Shown: in pieces, positions 6,894 through 13,781 of the stretch
Layout of the letters: every line of letters begins with the position of its first letter
Position numbering within the stretch: position 1 is the first letter of the stretch
Assembly: GCF_050175855.1 (NCBI RefSeq)
Contig: NZ_JBFXIO010000080.1
Location: 1-14,474 of the forward strand
Direction: 5' to 3'
DNA: 14,474 bases
Source: Piscinibacter sp050175855
GTDB lineage: Bacteria; Pseudomonadota; Gammaproteobacteria; Burkholderiales; Burkholderiaceae_C
Position numbers and translations under genes: made by a program
The notes under the pieces: model-generated
What the model was told of the DNA's origin: nothing
The model's database searches: none
The model's input: the letters and a program-made list of their open reading frames with translations, nothing else

Positions 6894-7949
6894 CTAGTTG
6901 GATTCCTTGATCAATCGCCCCGAGGCCGACTGGATCGGCCGGGCATTCATCGGGTACAGGCGCGAGAAGATGGCGATCTGCTCCGGCGAGATCGACACCG
7001 GCTGCTTCATGACCATCCACAGCACGCCCTCGCTGCATGGCGGGGTGGTCAGCGAACCCATGTAGGTGAAGTAGCTGGGGTCGGGCGGCAGCAGGGTGTT
7101 GAGGTCGATCGCACCGCGGGCGGGCACCTCATCGCCCTTCTCCAGCGGCAGGTTGTTCCAGATCGTCTGCACCAGCGGCTGGGCGCTGCCTCGATCGAGC
7201 AGCACCGCCACCACGGCGAGGCGCCCCTCCAGATCCTTGTGCACGAGGTGGGCGACCATGTCGAACTGCCGGCCGTCGATGCGCTCCTCCGACGGACGAT
7301 GGAAGTGGAACTGCAGCAGTTCGTAGCGCCGGCCCATCACCTCGATGGCGTTGCCGGCGGCGACGTTGACCTGCACGGTGTGGCCGTTGTCGATCACACG
7401 GAAGCCGCTGGGCTTGTAGTCGAATTGCACCGGATCGAGCTGGACGCGGATGCCGTCACGGATATCGATCGGGCTCTGGCGCGTGCCGGTCGAGCACTTG
7501 GCGAACTCCGGCTTCATAGCACCCCAGTTCGCCGGGCCGCCCTCGCCGTCGTAGCTCCAGTGCGCGGCGTGGCCGGCATGCGACTCGGCCGGCTTCGGCC
7601 GGGGCCTGGCTGTTGCAGCCGTGGCCGCCTTCGCGGCAGGAGCGGCGCCGGCATCGGCCTCGGCGCGCGTGGCCACGCGCAGCACGTTCGGGTTGGTTGG
7701 TGCCGCCTTGGTGGCGCCCAGCTTTTCCGCCAGCCGCTCGCGCAGGCGGTCCATCGGGTCCTGCGCCTCGAGACGGGCCGCCGGCTTGGGGGCCTCCGCC
7801 GCAGCCACCGGCTTGCGGGCTTCAGGCGCGGCCTTGGCGGGCTTGGCCTCGTGGCCGGGCGCATCGCCGGCGCGCAACGCGGCCGGCGCCAGCAGCGTCA
7901 GCACGGCCAGGGCGGCAGGCAAACATCGAAAGGTGCGGATCTCGGGCAT
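6894..7949 (-). CDS. Secreted alpha-class carbonic anhydrase with Ala/Pro-rich linker
   Basis: Zinc enzyme that interconverts CO2 and bicarbonate, here probably periplasmic. 351 aa, about 100 longer than a minimal alpha-CA. A signal peptide covers about 1-27 (hydrophobic core LPAALAVLTLLAPAALRA). A low-complexity Ala/Pro/Lys linker (about 28-125) contains one helical patch, PMDRLRERLAEKLGATK. The catalytic domain starts at HWSYDGEGGPANW (130-142). Zinc ligands are His215 and His217 (LLQFHFHRPSEE) and His234 (AHLVHK); His190 matches the proton-shuttle position; SLTTPPC (299-305) holds the conserved threonine, and Cys152/Cys305 can form the usual disulfide. The ATG is preceded by GGGAG and by a hairpin. 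The family call is secure; the linker's purpose is unknown. Confidence 0.95.
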   Translation of the reverse strand: MPEIRTFRCLPAALAVLTLLAPAALRAGDAPGHEAKPAKAAPEARKPVAAAEAPKPAARLEAQDPMDRLRERLAEKLGATKAAPTNPNVLRVATRAEADAGAAPAAKAATAATARPRPKPAESHAGHAAHWSYDGEGGPANWGAMKPEFAKCSTGTRQSPIDIRDGIRVQLDPVQFDYKPSGFRVIDNGHTVQVNVAAGNAIEVMGRRYELLQFHFHRPSEERIDGRQFDMVAHLVHKDLEGRLAVVAVLLDRGSAQPLVQTIWNNLPLEKGDEVPARGAIDLNTLLPPDPSYFTYMGSLTTPPCSEGVLWMVMKQPVSISPEQIAIFSRLYPMNARPIQSASGRLIKESN

Positions 7950-7963
7950 GGTGTCGGGCTCCC

Positions 7964-7982
7964 GGGCGCCACGAAAGCGCCC
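7964..7982 (-). other. 5'-UTR hairpin next to the carbonic anhydrase ribosome-binding site
   Basis: Inverted repeat GGGCGC / GCGCCC around a seven-base loop. On the minus strand its 3' arm is followed at once by GGGAG, the presumed Shine-Dalgarno, and then the ATG at 7949. It could modulate initiation or be chance in GC-rich DNA. Confidence 0.35.
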
Positions 7983-8000
7983 TCATCCGACGTCATATCG

Positions 8001-8017
8001 GCCGGCTCCGGGCCGGC
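8001..8017 (-). terminator. Possible weak terminator of the Bcr/CflA transporter gene
   Basis: Hairpin GCCGGC-tccgg-GCCGGC nine bases past the transporter stop. On the minus strand there is no U-run after it, so it would be a weak or Rho-assisted terminator. Confidence 0.3.
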
Positions 8018-8026
8018 TTGAGCCGC

Positions 8027-9232
8027 TCAGGCCAGCCGCGGCTTGACCCACACCCAGGCGACGATGCCGATGCTCATCATCAGCAGCGACGACACCGCCA
8101 GCGCCACGGTGGAGTGCATCACCAGCGGCGCGATCACGCCGGCAACGAAGCCGTTGGCGATGCTGCCCACGCAGGCCTGCAGCGAGCTGGCCATGCCGCG
8201 CCGGTCGGGCGCGAGATCGAGCACCATCAGCGTGACCACCGGCACCATCAGCGCCCAGCCGAAGGCGAAGATGGCGATCGGCCACAGCGCCCACCAGGCC
8301 TGCGGCTCGAACAGCAGGTTCAGCGCCACGTTCAGCAGCGAAACCAGCAGCATGATCAGGAAGCCGTGGCGGATCTGGTGCCGCGGCTTGATGCGCCCGG
8401 CCAGCCGGCCCGACAGGAACGAGCCGCCCATGATGCCGGCGATGGTGAGCGTGAAGAACCAGAAGAACTCGCCCGGCCCGAGGTGCAGGTGCTCGCCGAG
8501 GAACACGGGTGCCGACAGCACGTAGAGGAACATGCCGTTGAACGGAATGCCGCTGGCCAGCGCGAGCATGAAGAAGCGCGGGTTGGAGCCGAGCTGCCAG
8601 TAGCCGCGCATCAGGTGGCGCACGTTGAAGGGCTGCTTGTGGGTCGGATGCAGCGTCTCGGGCAGCAGCTTCCAGTTCGCGGCCCACAGCACCACGCCCA
8701 CCGCGGTGAGGAACCAGAAGATCGAGTGCCAGTCGGCGTGGATGAACAGGAATCCGCCGACCATCGGCGCCACCGCCGGTGCCACCCCGAAGTAGATCGT
8801 CACCTGCGACATCACGCGCTGCGCATCGGCCGGAGGGAACATGTCGCGGATCACCGCACGAGAGACCACGATGCCGGCGCCGGCGGACATGCCCTGCACC
8901 GCGCGCCAGAACACCAGCTCGCCGATGGTCTGGGCCAGCGCGCAGCCGGCCGAGGCGATGGTGAAGGCCGCCACGCCCGCGAGCACCACCGGCCGGCGGC
9001 CGAAGCTGTCGGACAGCGCGCCGTGGAACAGGTTCATCACCGCGAAGCCGAACAGGTAGGCCGAGAGCGTCTGCTGCATCTCGGTGGGCGTGGCGCCGAT
9101 CGACCGCGCGATGCCGCTGAAGGCCGGCAAGTAGGTGTCGATCGAGAACGGCCCGAGCATGCCCAGGCAGGCGAGCAGCAGGGCCAGGGCCCAGCGCGGT
9201 GCGCGCCAGAGAGATTGGGCGTCGGGATTCAT
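8027..9232 (-). CDS. Bcr/CflA family multidrug efflux transporter (MFS)
   Basis: Proton-driven drug:H+ antiporter of the inner membrane, DHA1 (12-helix) class. 401 aa, typical for Bcr/CflA. Seen: DTYLPAF after the first helix (Asp32), major-facilitator motif A as GALSDSFGRRPV (71-82), Arg110 in helix 4, and an antiporter motif-C-like GVAPAVAPMVGGFL (149-162). The remaining sequence alternates hydrophobic helices with short basic loops up to a C-terminal KPRLA. I chose the ATG at 9232 because MNPDAQSLWRAPRWALALLLACLG places the first helix normally. The open frame reaches back to 9343, but that part lacks family similarity and would overlap the divergent cytochrome gene. No clear Shine-Dalgarno is visible. 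Substrate unknown. Confidence 0.92.
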   Translation of the reverse strand: MNPDAQSLWRAPRWALALLLACLGMLGPFSIDTYLPAFSGIARSIGATPTEMQQTLSAYLFGFAVMNLFHGALSDSFGRRPVVLAGVAAFTIASAGCALAQTIGELVFWRAVQGMSAGAGIVVSRAVIRDMFPPADAQRVMSQVTIYFGVAPAVAPMVGGFLFIHADWHSIFWFLTAVGVVLWAANWKLLPETLHPTHKQPFNVRHLMRGYWQLGSNPRFFMLALASGIPFNGMFLYVLSAPVFLGEHLHLGPGEFFWFFTLTIAGIMGGSFLSGRLAGRIKPRHQIRHGFLIMLLVSLLNVALNLLFEPQAWWALWPIAIFAFGWALMVPVVTLMVLDLAPDRRGMASSLQACVGSIANGFVAGVIAPLVMHSTVALAVSSLLMMSIGIVAWVWVKPRLA

Positions 9233-9299
9233 GGGCGAGGCGGCAGAGTGTAGCGGCGCCCCGCGGCGGGCGCAGAATGCCGAAGCGGCGAACAAAAAC

Positions 9300-9303
9300 G
9301 AGG
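9300..9303 (+). promoter_or_regulatory. Shine-Dalgarno deciding the GTG start of the cytochrome gene
   Basis: GAGG, inside the A-rich stretch AACAAAAACGAGG, lies six bases before the GTG at 9310. The in-frame ATG at 9277 has no comparable site. Confidence 0.5.
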
Positions 9304-9309
9304 CATGCG

Positions 9310-9792
9310 GTGAGACACCTTCTGACTTGGGCCATCGCAGCATTGCTCAGTCCGGCGGCCGGCGCGGCACCCGACCTGCACGACTACTGGGACGGCCGCT
9401 GCCGCGAGTGCCACGGCGACTCGGCCGCGTTCGCGCGCAGCACGCTGCGCGTCGAGGGGGGCCGGTTGCTGGGCCGGCACCACACCGAGGACCTCGCCAC
9501 CTTCCTGCGGCAGCACTACCTGACCGACGACCTGCTGGTTCCGGTGATGCAGATGCTGCAGGCACAGGCCACCACCTCGCCGCTGTTCAAGGAGAAGTGC
9601 GCCGGCTGCCACGGCACCGCGGCCGACTTCGCGCGCGAGTCGCTCGTGATGCGCGACGGCGTGCTCGTCGGCCGCGCCAGCGGGCGAGCGGTGCGCGACT
9701 ATCTGCAGCGCCACGGCAAGCTCGCCCCGAGCCAGATCGCGCCGATGGTGGCCACGCTGGAGCGCGTGCTGGGCGAGGTCGGCGGGCGCTGA
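9310..9792 (+). CDS. Exported diheme c-type cytochrome with tandem duplicated modules
   Basis: 160 aa electron-transfer protein, predicted periplasmic. A signal peptide spans about 1-19 (HLLTWAIAALLSPAAGA, AxA cleavage). Two heme c attachment sites are present, CRECH at 31-35 and CAGCH at 97-101. Both modules share CxxCHG-A-FAR-SL-G-L-GR-FL-H spacing, so the protein looks like an internal duplication of a monoheme unit of about 65 aa. Axial methionines are not obvious within module one beyond Met80/Met82. The GTG start is preferred for its GAGG site; ATG at 9277 would add 11 residues rich in Arg/Lys. It is transcribed alone, divergent from the Bcr/CflA gene and convergent with rnpB. I cannot name its redox partner. 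Confidence 0.85.
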   Translation: MRHLLTWAIAALLSPAAGAAPDLHDYWDGRCRECHGDSAAFARSTLRVEGGRLLGRHHTEDLATFLRQHYLTDDLLVPVMQMLQAQATTSPLFKEKCAGCHGTAADFARESLVMRDGVLVGRASGRAVRDYLQRHGKLAPSQIAPMVATLERVLGEVGGR

Positions 9793-9807
9793 AGCCGCCG
9801 CGCGGCT
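9793..9807. terminator. Possible bidirectional terminator between the cytochrome gene and rnpB
   Basis: Hairpin AGCCGC-cgc-GCGGCT begins directly after the cytochrome stop codon and lies 10 bases past the rnpB 3' end on the other strand. Neither side has a U-run, so the call is weak. Confidence 0.35.
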
Positions 9808-9817
9808 CCCGCAGAAA

Positions 9818-10167
9818 GTGTGAAGCGGGCCGATAGGCCGGATTCTGTGCGTCGGCGTCTTCTGGTGAAGCCGCCGCCGTGACCGCCATTCCTCTGGGCC
9901 GTGCATCGCTGCATCGGCTCGGTGCCACCTACCCGCCGGCTCCGCGGAGCCACATCATCGCCGGCCTATTCGGTGTTGCTGCGCGTAGAGATTGCCCGTT
10001 TCACCCGGAACGGCCCTCTTGCGAAGGCCGCTCCGACTCGTCTCTGTTGCTCTGATCCTCGGCTCACGCCGGACAGCCGTTGGCTGCTACGCCGCCCTGT
10101 GCAGTCCGGACCTTCCTCCCGTGCAGCCTTTCGGCTCTCGCACCGGCGGCGGTCTGGCCCGCTTCAC
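9818..10167 (-). ncRNA. rnpB: RNase P RNA, bacterial class A
   Basis: Catalytic RNA that, with the RnpA protein, removes 5' leaders from tRNA precursors. The ends pair as helix P1: GTGAAGCGGGCC (10167-10156) with GGCCCGCTTCAC (9831-9820). Conserved blocks occur in the right order on the minus strand: GGGAGGAAGGTCCGGACT (CR-I type), AGCAACAGAGAC (CR-II/III type), and CAGAATCCGGCCTATCGG just before the 3' P1 arm (CR-V type). The length, about 350 nt, is normal for betaproteobacteria (E. coli 377). The exact ends are estimated to a few bases. Open frames across it on both strands are spurious. The DUF3025 gene ends nine bases upstream. Confidence 0.95.
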
Positions 10168-10174
10168 GGGCTCG

Positions 10175-10180
10175 ATTATC
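10175..10180 (-). promoter_or_regulatory. Candidate -10 box of rnpB
   Basis: GATAAT on the minus strand, ending eight bases before the RNase P RNA 5' end, the right distance for a start site. The DUF3025 stop codon TAA (10178-10176) is inside it. No good -35 is seen 16-18 bases upstream, so rnpB may instead be cut from a longer transcript. Confidence 0.4.
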
Positions 10181-10874
10181 CCCGCGGCGGGCGAAACACG
10201 CTGGCGTCGTCGTAGAAGGCTGCGTCCTCGTTGGCCGGCCACCAGCCGGGCACGCCGAGCACCGGCAGCGGATGGAAGGGTTTGAGCGCCCAGGCTTTGG
10301 CCGTGATCGAGCCCGGCTGCTCCGGCGCCTCTCCGGCCATCCACACGTGCGCGGTGATGGCCGTGCGTGGCGCGGCCAGCTTCTCGAGCAGCGCATGGCC
10401 GACCAGCACCGGCCGCACCTCGAGCCACATCGCTCGATGCGTGACGAACAGGGCATGCCAGTCGCGCCGGCGCAGCGCATCGGCCAGCAGCGGCGGCGCC
10501 TGCCACCAGGCGCCGTTCTCGTCGAACAGCGTCAGCGCGTCGCGCAGCGGGCCTCGCTGAGGCCGCACCCCCTCCGCAGCGAGCTGTGCGGCGTGCAGTT
10601 CGTTCAGCCGCTGCTTGAGCACCGGGAAGCGCAGCCAGACCAGGCCGTTGAGCAGGTCGTGCAGGTTGTCGCGCGTGGGCACGCGGCCGGTGCGGCCGAT
10701 GAAGCCTTCGTAGGCCTCGCCGTCGGGCAACTCGCGCTGCGCCACGAAACGCGGGTGGCCGAGCGCAACAGCGGTGCCTGCGCCGGACTCCAGCCGCTCG
10801 ATCACCGGGCGCGCCACCTCGGCGTAGGGCGCGAGCCACGGCGCGCGCCAGTCGAGTGAGCGCCAGAACATCAT
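10176..10874 (-). CDS. DUF3025 domain-containing protein
   Basis: 232 aa protein of unknown function. It resembles the DUF3025 family found in beta- and gammaproteobacteria, by features such as FVAQRELPDGEAYEGFI near 67-83, TRDNLHDLLNGLVWLRFP near 91-108, LTLFDENGAWW near 153-163 and PLPVLGVPGWWPANE near 203-217. No signal peptide, membrane helix, metal-binding cluster or nucleotide motif is evident; it is probably cytoplasmic. Two adjacent ATG codons fit: 10874 (four-base overlap with the NYN gene stop) and 10871 (one-base overlap); either implies coupled translation. It is the last protein gene before rnpB. The family call is moderate to strong; no function is offered. Confidence 0.82.
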   Translation of the reverse strand: MMFWRSLDWRAPWLAPYAEVARPVIERLESGAGTAVALGHPRFVAQRELPDGEAYEGFIGRTGRVPTRDNLHDLLNGLVWLRFPVLKQRLNELHAAQLAAEGVRPQRGPLRDALTLFDENGAWWQAPPLLADALRRRDWHALFVTHRAMWLEVRPVLVGHALLEKLAAPRTAITAHVWMAGEAPEQPGSITAKAWALKPFHPLPVLGVPGWWPANEDAAFYDDASVFRPPRG

Positions 10875-11716
10875 CCCTTGGCGGCGGCCTTGGCCTGGCG
10901 CCTGTCGCGCAGCACGAACTGCGAGCCACGCCGATCCAGCTCGAACAGCTGCGTCGCCTCGATCAGGTCGATCAGCTTGCGGTAGCCGTAGTTGCGTGGG
11001 TCGAACGACGCCTGGTTGCCGATCTGCTGACCCACCGAGCCGAGCGAAGACCAGCCGTCCTCGCCGGCCGCCGACTCCACGGCGTTGCGCAGCAGCGAGA
11101 CGAGCCGCGCGTCGCGCTTGAGCGCATGCGAATCGAGCTTGACCGGCGCCGCGTCGGCCACTTCCGCGGCCTCGGCGGGCACCGCAGACTCTTCCGCCTT
11201 GGCCTTGCCGCGGCCGCCGGCCTTGCGCGCGGGCTTGGCCGGCTTCTTCTCGCCCTCTTCCGCCACCGGCTCGGCCGCGCGGCCGAGGTTCTCGAGGAAC
11301 AGGAAGCGCGAGCAGGCGTTGACGAAGGGCATCGGTGTCTTCTTGGCGCCGAAGCCGTACACCTGGGCGCCCTTGGCGCGCAGGTGCATCACCAGCGGCG
11401 TGAAGTCGCTGTCCGACGAGACGATGCCGAAGGCGTCGGGCCCGTCGGTGTAGAGCAGGTCCAGCGCGTCGATCACCAGCCCCATGTCGGTGGCGTTCTT
11501 GCCCTTGGTGTAGTCGAACTGCTGGATGGGGCGGATCGCGTACTCGTGCAGCACGTCTTCCCAGCCCTTGAGGCCCGACTTCTTCCAGTTGCCGTACGCG
11601 CGGCGCACGTTGACCACGCCGAGCTTGGCCAGCTCGGCGAGGATCACGTCGATTTTGCTCGCCGGCGAGTTGTCGGCGTCGACGAGCAGCGCGATGCGCG
11701 GTTGCTTCTCGATCAT
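10871..11716 (-). CDS. NYN domain protein with C-terminal OST-HTH/LOTUS domain, putative RNase
   Basis: 281 aa. The N-terminal NYN (PIN-like) domain, about 7-145, carries the acidic residues of a metal-dependent nuclease site: Asp13 in LLVDADN, Asp77 in KNATDMGLVIDAL, and Asp102/Asp104 in SSDSDFTPLV. A charged Lys/Ala/Glu linker (about 146-195) follows. The C-terminal part (about 200-270; LVSLLRNAVE, YGYRKLIDLIEATQLFEL, FVLRDRR) matches an OST-HTH/LOTUS fold, an RNA-binding module. The family (LabA/DUF88, MARF1-like) is thought to act on RNA; the substrate here is unknown. The ATG at 11716 is chosen for its AAGGAGA site five bases upstream, which overlaps the pyrC stop; the frame extends ten codons further but has no better start. 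It overlaps DUF3025 downstream. Confidence 0.9.
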   Translation of the reverse strand: MIEKQPRIALLVDADNSPASKIDVILAELAKLGVVNVRRAYGNWKKSGLKGWEDVLHEYAIRPIQQFDYTKGKNATDMGLVIDALDLLYTDGPDAFGIVSSDSDFTPLVMHLRAKGAQVYGFGAKKTPMPFVNACSRFLFLENLGRAAEPVAEEGEKKPAKPARKAGGRGKAKAEESAVPAEAAEVADAAPVKLDSHALKRDARLVSLLRNAVESAAGEDGWSSLGSVGQQIGNQASFDPRNYGYRKLIDLIEATQLFELDRRGSQFVLRDRRQAKAAAKG

Positions 11717-11726
11717 CGTGTCTCCT

Positions 11727-12758
11727 TCACACCTGCTGCCAGGCAAGCGTCTCGCCGCCGCGCAGCGGCTTGAGCTGCGCGTCGCCGAAGGGCACGCTCT
11801 CGGGCAGCGTCCAGGGCTTGCGCTGCAGCGTCACCGTGCCGGTGTTGCGCGGCAGCCCGTAGAAGGCCGGGCCGTGGAAGCTGGCGAAGCCTTCGAGCTT
11901 GTCGAGTGCGCCGGCGGCATCGAAGGCCTCGGCATACAGCTCCAGCGCCGACAGCGCGGTATAGCAGCCGGCGCAGCCGGTGGCGTGCTCCTTCAGGTGG
12001 GCCGGGTGCGGCGCGCTGTCGGTGCCGAGGAAGAACTTCGCGCTGCCCGAGGTGGCGGCGTTGACGAGCGCGCGGCGGTGCTCCTCGCGCTTGAGCACCG
12101 GCAGGCAGTAGTAGTGCGGCCGCACGCCGCCGAGGAAGATGGCGTTGCGGTTGTAGAGCAGGTGGTGGGCGGTGATCGTCGCCGCGGTGTTCGGCCCCGC
12201 CTCGCCCACGTACTGCACCGCCTCGCGCGTGGTGATGTGCTCGAAGACGATCTTCAGCTCGGGAAAGTCCTTGCGAAGTGGGATGAGCTTCTGGTCGATG
12301 AAGGCCTTCTCGCGGTCGAACAGGTCGATCTCCGCATCGGTCACTTCGCCGTGCACCAGCAGCAGCAGGCCCTCGCGCTGCATCGCCTCGAGCGTCTCGT
12401 AGGTCTTGCGCAGGTCGGTGACGCCGGCATCGCTGTTGGTGGTGGCGCCGGCGGGGTACAGCTTCACGGCCACCACGCCGGCCTCCTTCGCGCGGCGGAT
12501 CTCGTCGGGCGGGAGCTTGTCCGTCAGGTACAGCGTCATCAGCGGCTCGAAGCTCACCCCCTTCGGCACCGCGGCGAGGATGCGCTCGCGATAGGCCAGG
12601 GCTTGCGCCGCGGTGGTCACCGGCGGCTTGAGGTTGGGCATGATGATCGCGCGGCCGAACTGGCGCGCGGTGGCCGGCACCACGGCAGCCAGGGCGGCGC
12701 CGTCGCGCACGTGCAGGTGCCAGTCGTCGGGGCGGGTGATCGTCAAGGTATCGCTCAT
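11727..12758 (-). CDS. pyrC: PyrC, dihydroorotase (class II)
   Basis: Zinc amidohydrolase that closes N-carbamoyl-L-aspartate to dihydroorotate, third step of de novo pyrimidine synthesis, cytosolic. 343 aa, against 348 in E. coli. Metal-site residues: His14 and His16 (DDWHLHVRDG), Lys99 (VAVKLYPAGATTNS, the carbamylated lysine), His136 (LVHGEV), His174 (FEHITT) and Asp247 (GTDSAPH). The N-terminus MSDTLTITRPDDWHLH fits the family, so the start is ATG at 12758; the frame stays open to 13496, but that is antisense to the DUF4394 gene. The Shine-Dalgarno is poor (GAGAA at a distance). The NYN gene starts 10 bases downstream, forming an operon. No pyrimidine-control hairpin was recognised upstream. 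Confidence 0.97.
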   Translation of the reverse strand: MSDTLTITRPDDWHLHVRDGAALAAVVPATARQFGRAIIMPNLKPPVTTAAQALAYRERILAAVPKGVSFEPLMTLYLTDKLPPDEIRRAKEAGVVAVKLYPAGATTNSDAGVTDLRKTYETLEAMQREGLLLLVHGEVTDAEIDLFDREKAFIDQKLIPLRKDFPELKIVFEHITTREAVQYVGEAGPNTAATITAHHLLYNRNAIFLGGVRPHYYCLPVLKREEHRRALVNAATSGSAKFFLGTDSAPHPAHLKEHATGCAGCYTALSALELYAEAFDAAGALDKLEGFASFHGPAFYGLPRNTGTVTLQRKPWTLPESVPFGDAQLKPLRGGETLAWQQV

Positions 12759-12878
12759 GGGCGGCGATTCTCGCACCCGGGCTCGGCGAGAAGACGCCCG
12801 AATCCCGTTCGTTTCGAAGGACCTGGCCGGGCCGCGCTTGGCACCATGGATCCCATCTGCCACTGCGCCTGAGCCACG

Positions 12879-13757
12879 ATGTCGCCTTCCGCCCTCCGCC
12901 TCGCTCCGATCACCGCGCTGCTCGTCTCCGCCTGCGCGCTGAGCCCTGCCGAACCCGTCGGTCCGCCGGCCAAGGAAACCATCCACGCCGTCACCGCCTC
13001 CGGCCGCCTGCTGAGCTTCAACGCCGGTCAACCGCAGAAGATCCTCGCGAGCAAGCCGCTGGCCGGGCTGGGCAGTGGTGACCGCCTGGTCGGCATCGAC
13101 TACCGCGTCGCCAAGGGGCAGCTGTTCGGCCTGGGTGCGAGCGGCCAGCTCTACCGCATCGACGCCGCCACGGCCGCCGCCACCGCGATCGGCAGCCCGG
13201 TGGCGTTGCCCGAAGGCCGCGAGTTCGGCGTCGACTTCAACCCGACCGTGGACCGCATCCGCGTGGTCAGCGACGCCGGCTTCAACCTGCGGCTGCACCC
13301 TGACACCGGCGCGGTGGTCGACGCCAACCCGGCCCAGGCGGGCGTGCAGTTCGATGGCCGGCTTGCCTACGACAGCGCCGACCGCATGACGGGCCACGCA
13401 CCGCGCATCGTCGCCGCCGGCTACACCTACAACAAGGACAACGAGAAGATCACCACCAACTACGCGCTCGACGGCGCGACCGGCACGCTGGTGCAACAGG
13501 GCACGAAGGAAGGCGTGGCGCCGGCCGTGTCGCCCAACACCGGGCGGTTGTACACGGTGGGCCTGCTCGGCACCGGGCCGTTCGAGCGTGCGACCCTCGA
13601 CATCTCGGACGTCTCGAACACCGCCTATGCCGGCATCGGCACCTCCGCCAACACGCCGACACGCTGGTATCGCATCGACCTCGCCAGCGGCGCCGCCCGC
13701 TTCATCGGCACCGTGGGCGGCGGCGAGCCGATCATCGGCAGCGCGATCGAGCCCTGA
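12879..13757 (+). CDS. DUF4394 domain lipoprotein
   Basis: 292 aa. A lipoprotein signal ends in LLVSACAL, with Cys19 as the likely lipidated residue. The rest resembles the DUF4394 family: repeated short segments such as IHAVTASGRLLSFNA, LVGIDYRVAKGQLFGLGASGQLYRID, GREFGVDFNPTVDRIRVVSDAGFNLRLHPDTG, AAGYTYN and ARFIGTVGGGEPIIG. These suggest a beta-propeller-like exported protein. Function unknown; some members sit near anti-sigma or adhesion genes, but none is here. The start is ATG at 12879, placed correctly for the signal, though no clear Shine-Dalgarno precedes it. It is divergent from pyrC (120 bases apart) and convergent with the ABC ATPase gene (24 bases apart), so it is probably monocistronic. 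Base composition matches the neighbours. Confidence 0.85.
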   Translation: MSPSALRLAPITALLVSACALSPAEPVGPPAKETIHAVTASGRLLSFNAGQPQKILASKPLAGLGSGDRLVGIDYRVAKGQLFGLGASGQLYRIDAATAAATAIGSPVALPEGREFGVDFNPTVDRIRVVSDAGFNLRLHPDTGAVVDANPAQAGVQFDGRLAYDSADRMTGHAPRIVAAGYTYNKDNEKITTNYALDGATGTLVQQGTKEGVAPAVSPNTGRLYTVGLLGTGPFERATLDISDVSNTAYAGIGTSANTPTRWYRIDLASGAARFIGTVGGGEPIIGSAIEP

Positions 13758-13764
13758 GCGGCGC

Positions 13765-13781
13765 GCCGCGCTGGACGCGGC
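13765..13781. terminator. Possible bidirectional terminator between convergent genes
   Basis: Hairpin GCCGCG-ctgga-CGCGGC fills the 24-base gap between the DUF4394 stop and the ABC ATPase stop. It has a GC-only six-pair stem and no U-run on either side. Confidence 0.35.

Noticed and set aside
7613..9253. 546-aa plus-strand open frame opposite the carbonic anhydrase and MFS genes
   Set aside because: Low-complexity composition, spans two real genes and their spacer, and has no domain signature.
9233..9343. 37-codon extension of the Bcr/CflA transporter
   Set aside because: No family similarity, and it would overlap the divergent cytochrome gene; the ATG at 9232 puts the first helix in the usual place.
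9901..10480. Several open frames of about 100-140 aa on both strands across the rnpB region
   Set aside because: The sequence is explained by RNase P RNA, whose conserved blocks and P1 helix are clear; the frames have no domain content.
12846..12872. Eight-codon micro-ORF (MDPICHCA) just before the DUF4394 gene, considered as a leader peptide
   Set aside because: No Shine-Dalgarno, no attenuator hairpin after it, and such short frames are expected by chance.
12759..13496. N-terminal extension of pyrC (frame open for about 245 further codons)
   Set aside because: It lies antisense to the DUF4394 gene and precedes the normal PyrC N-terminus MSDTLTITRPDDWHLH.
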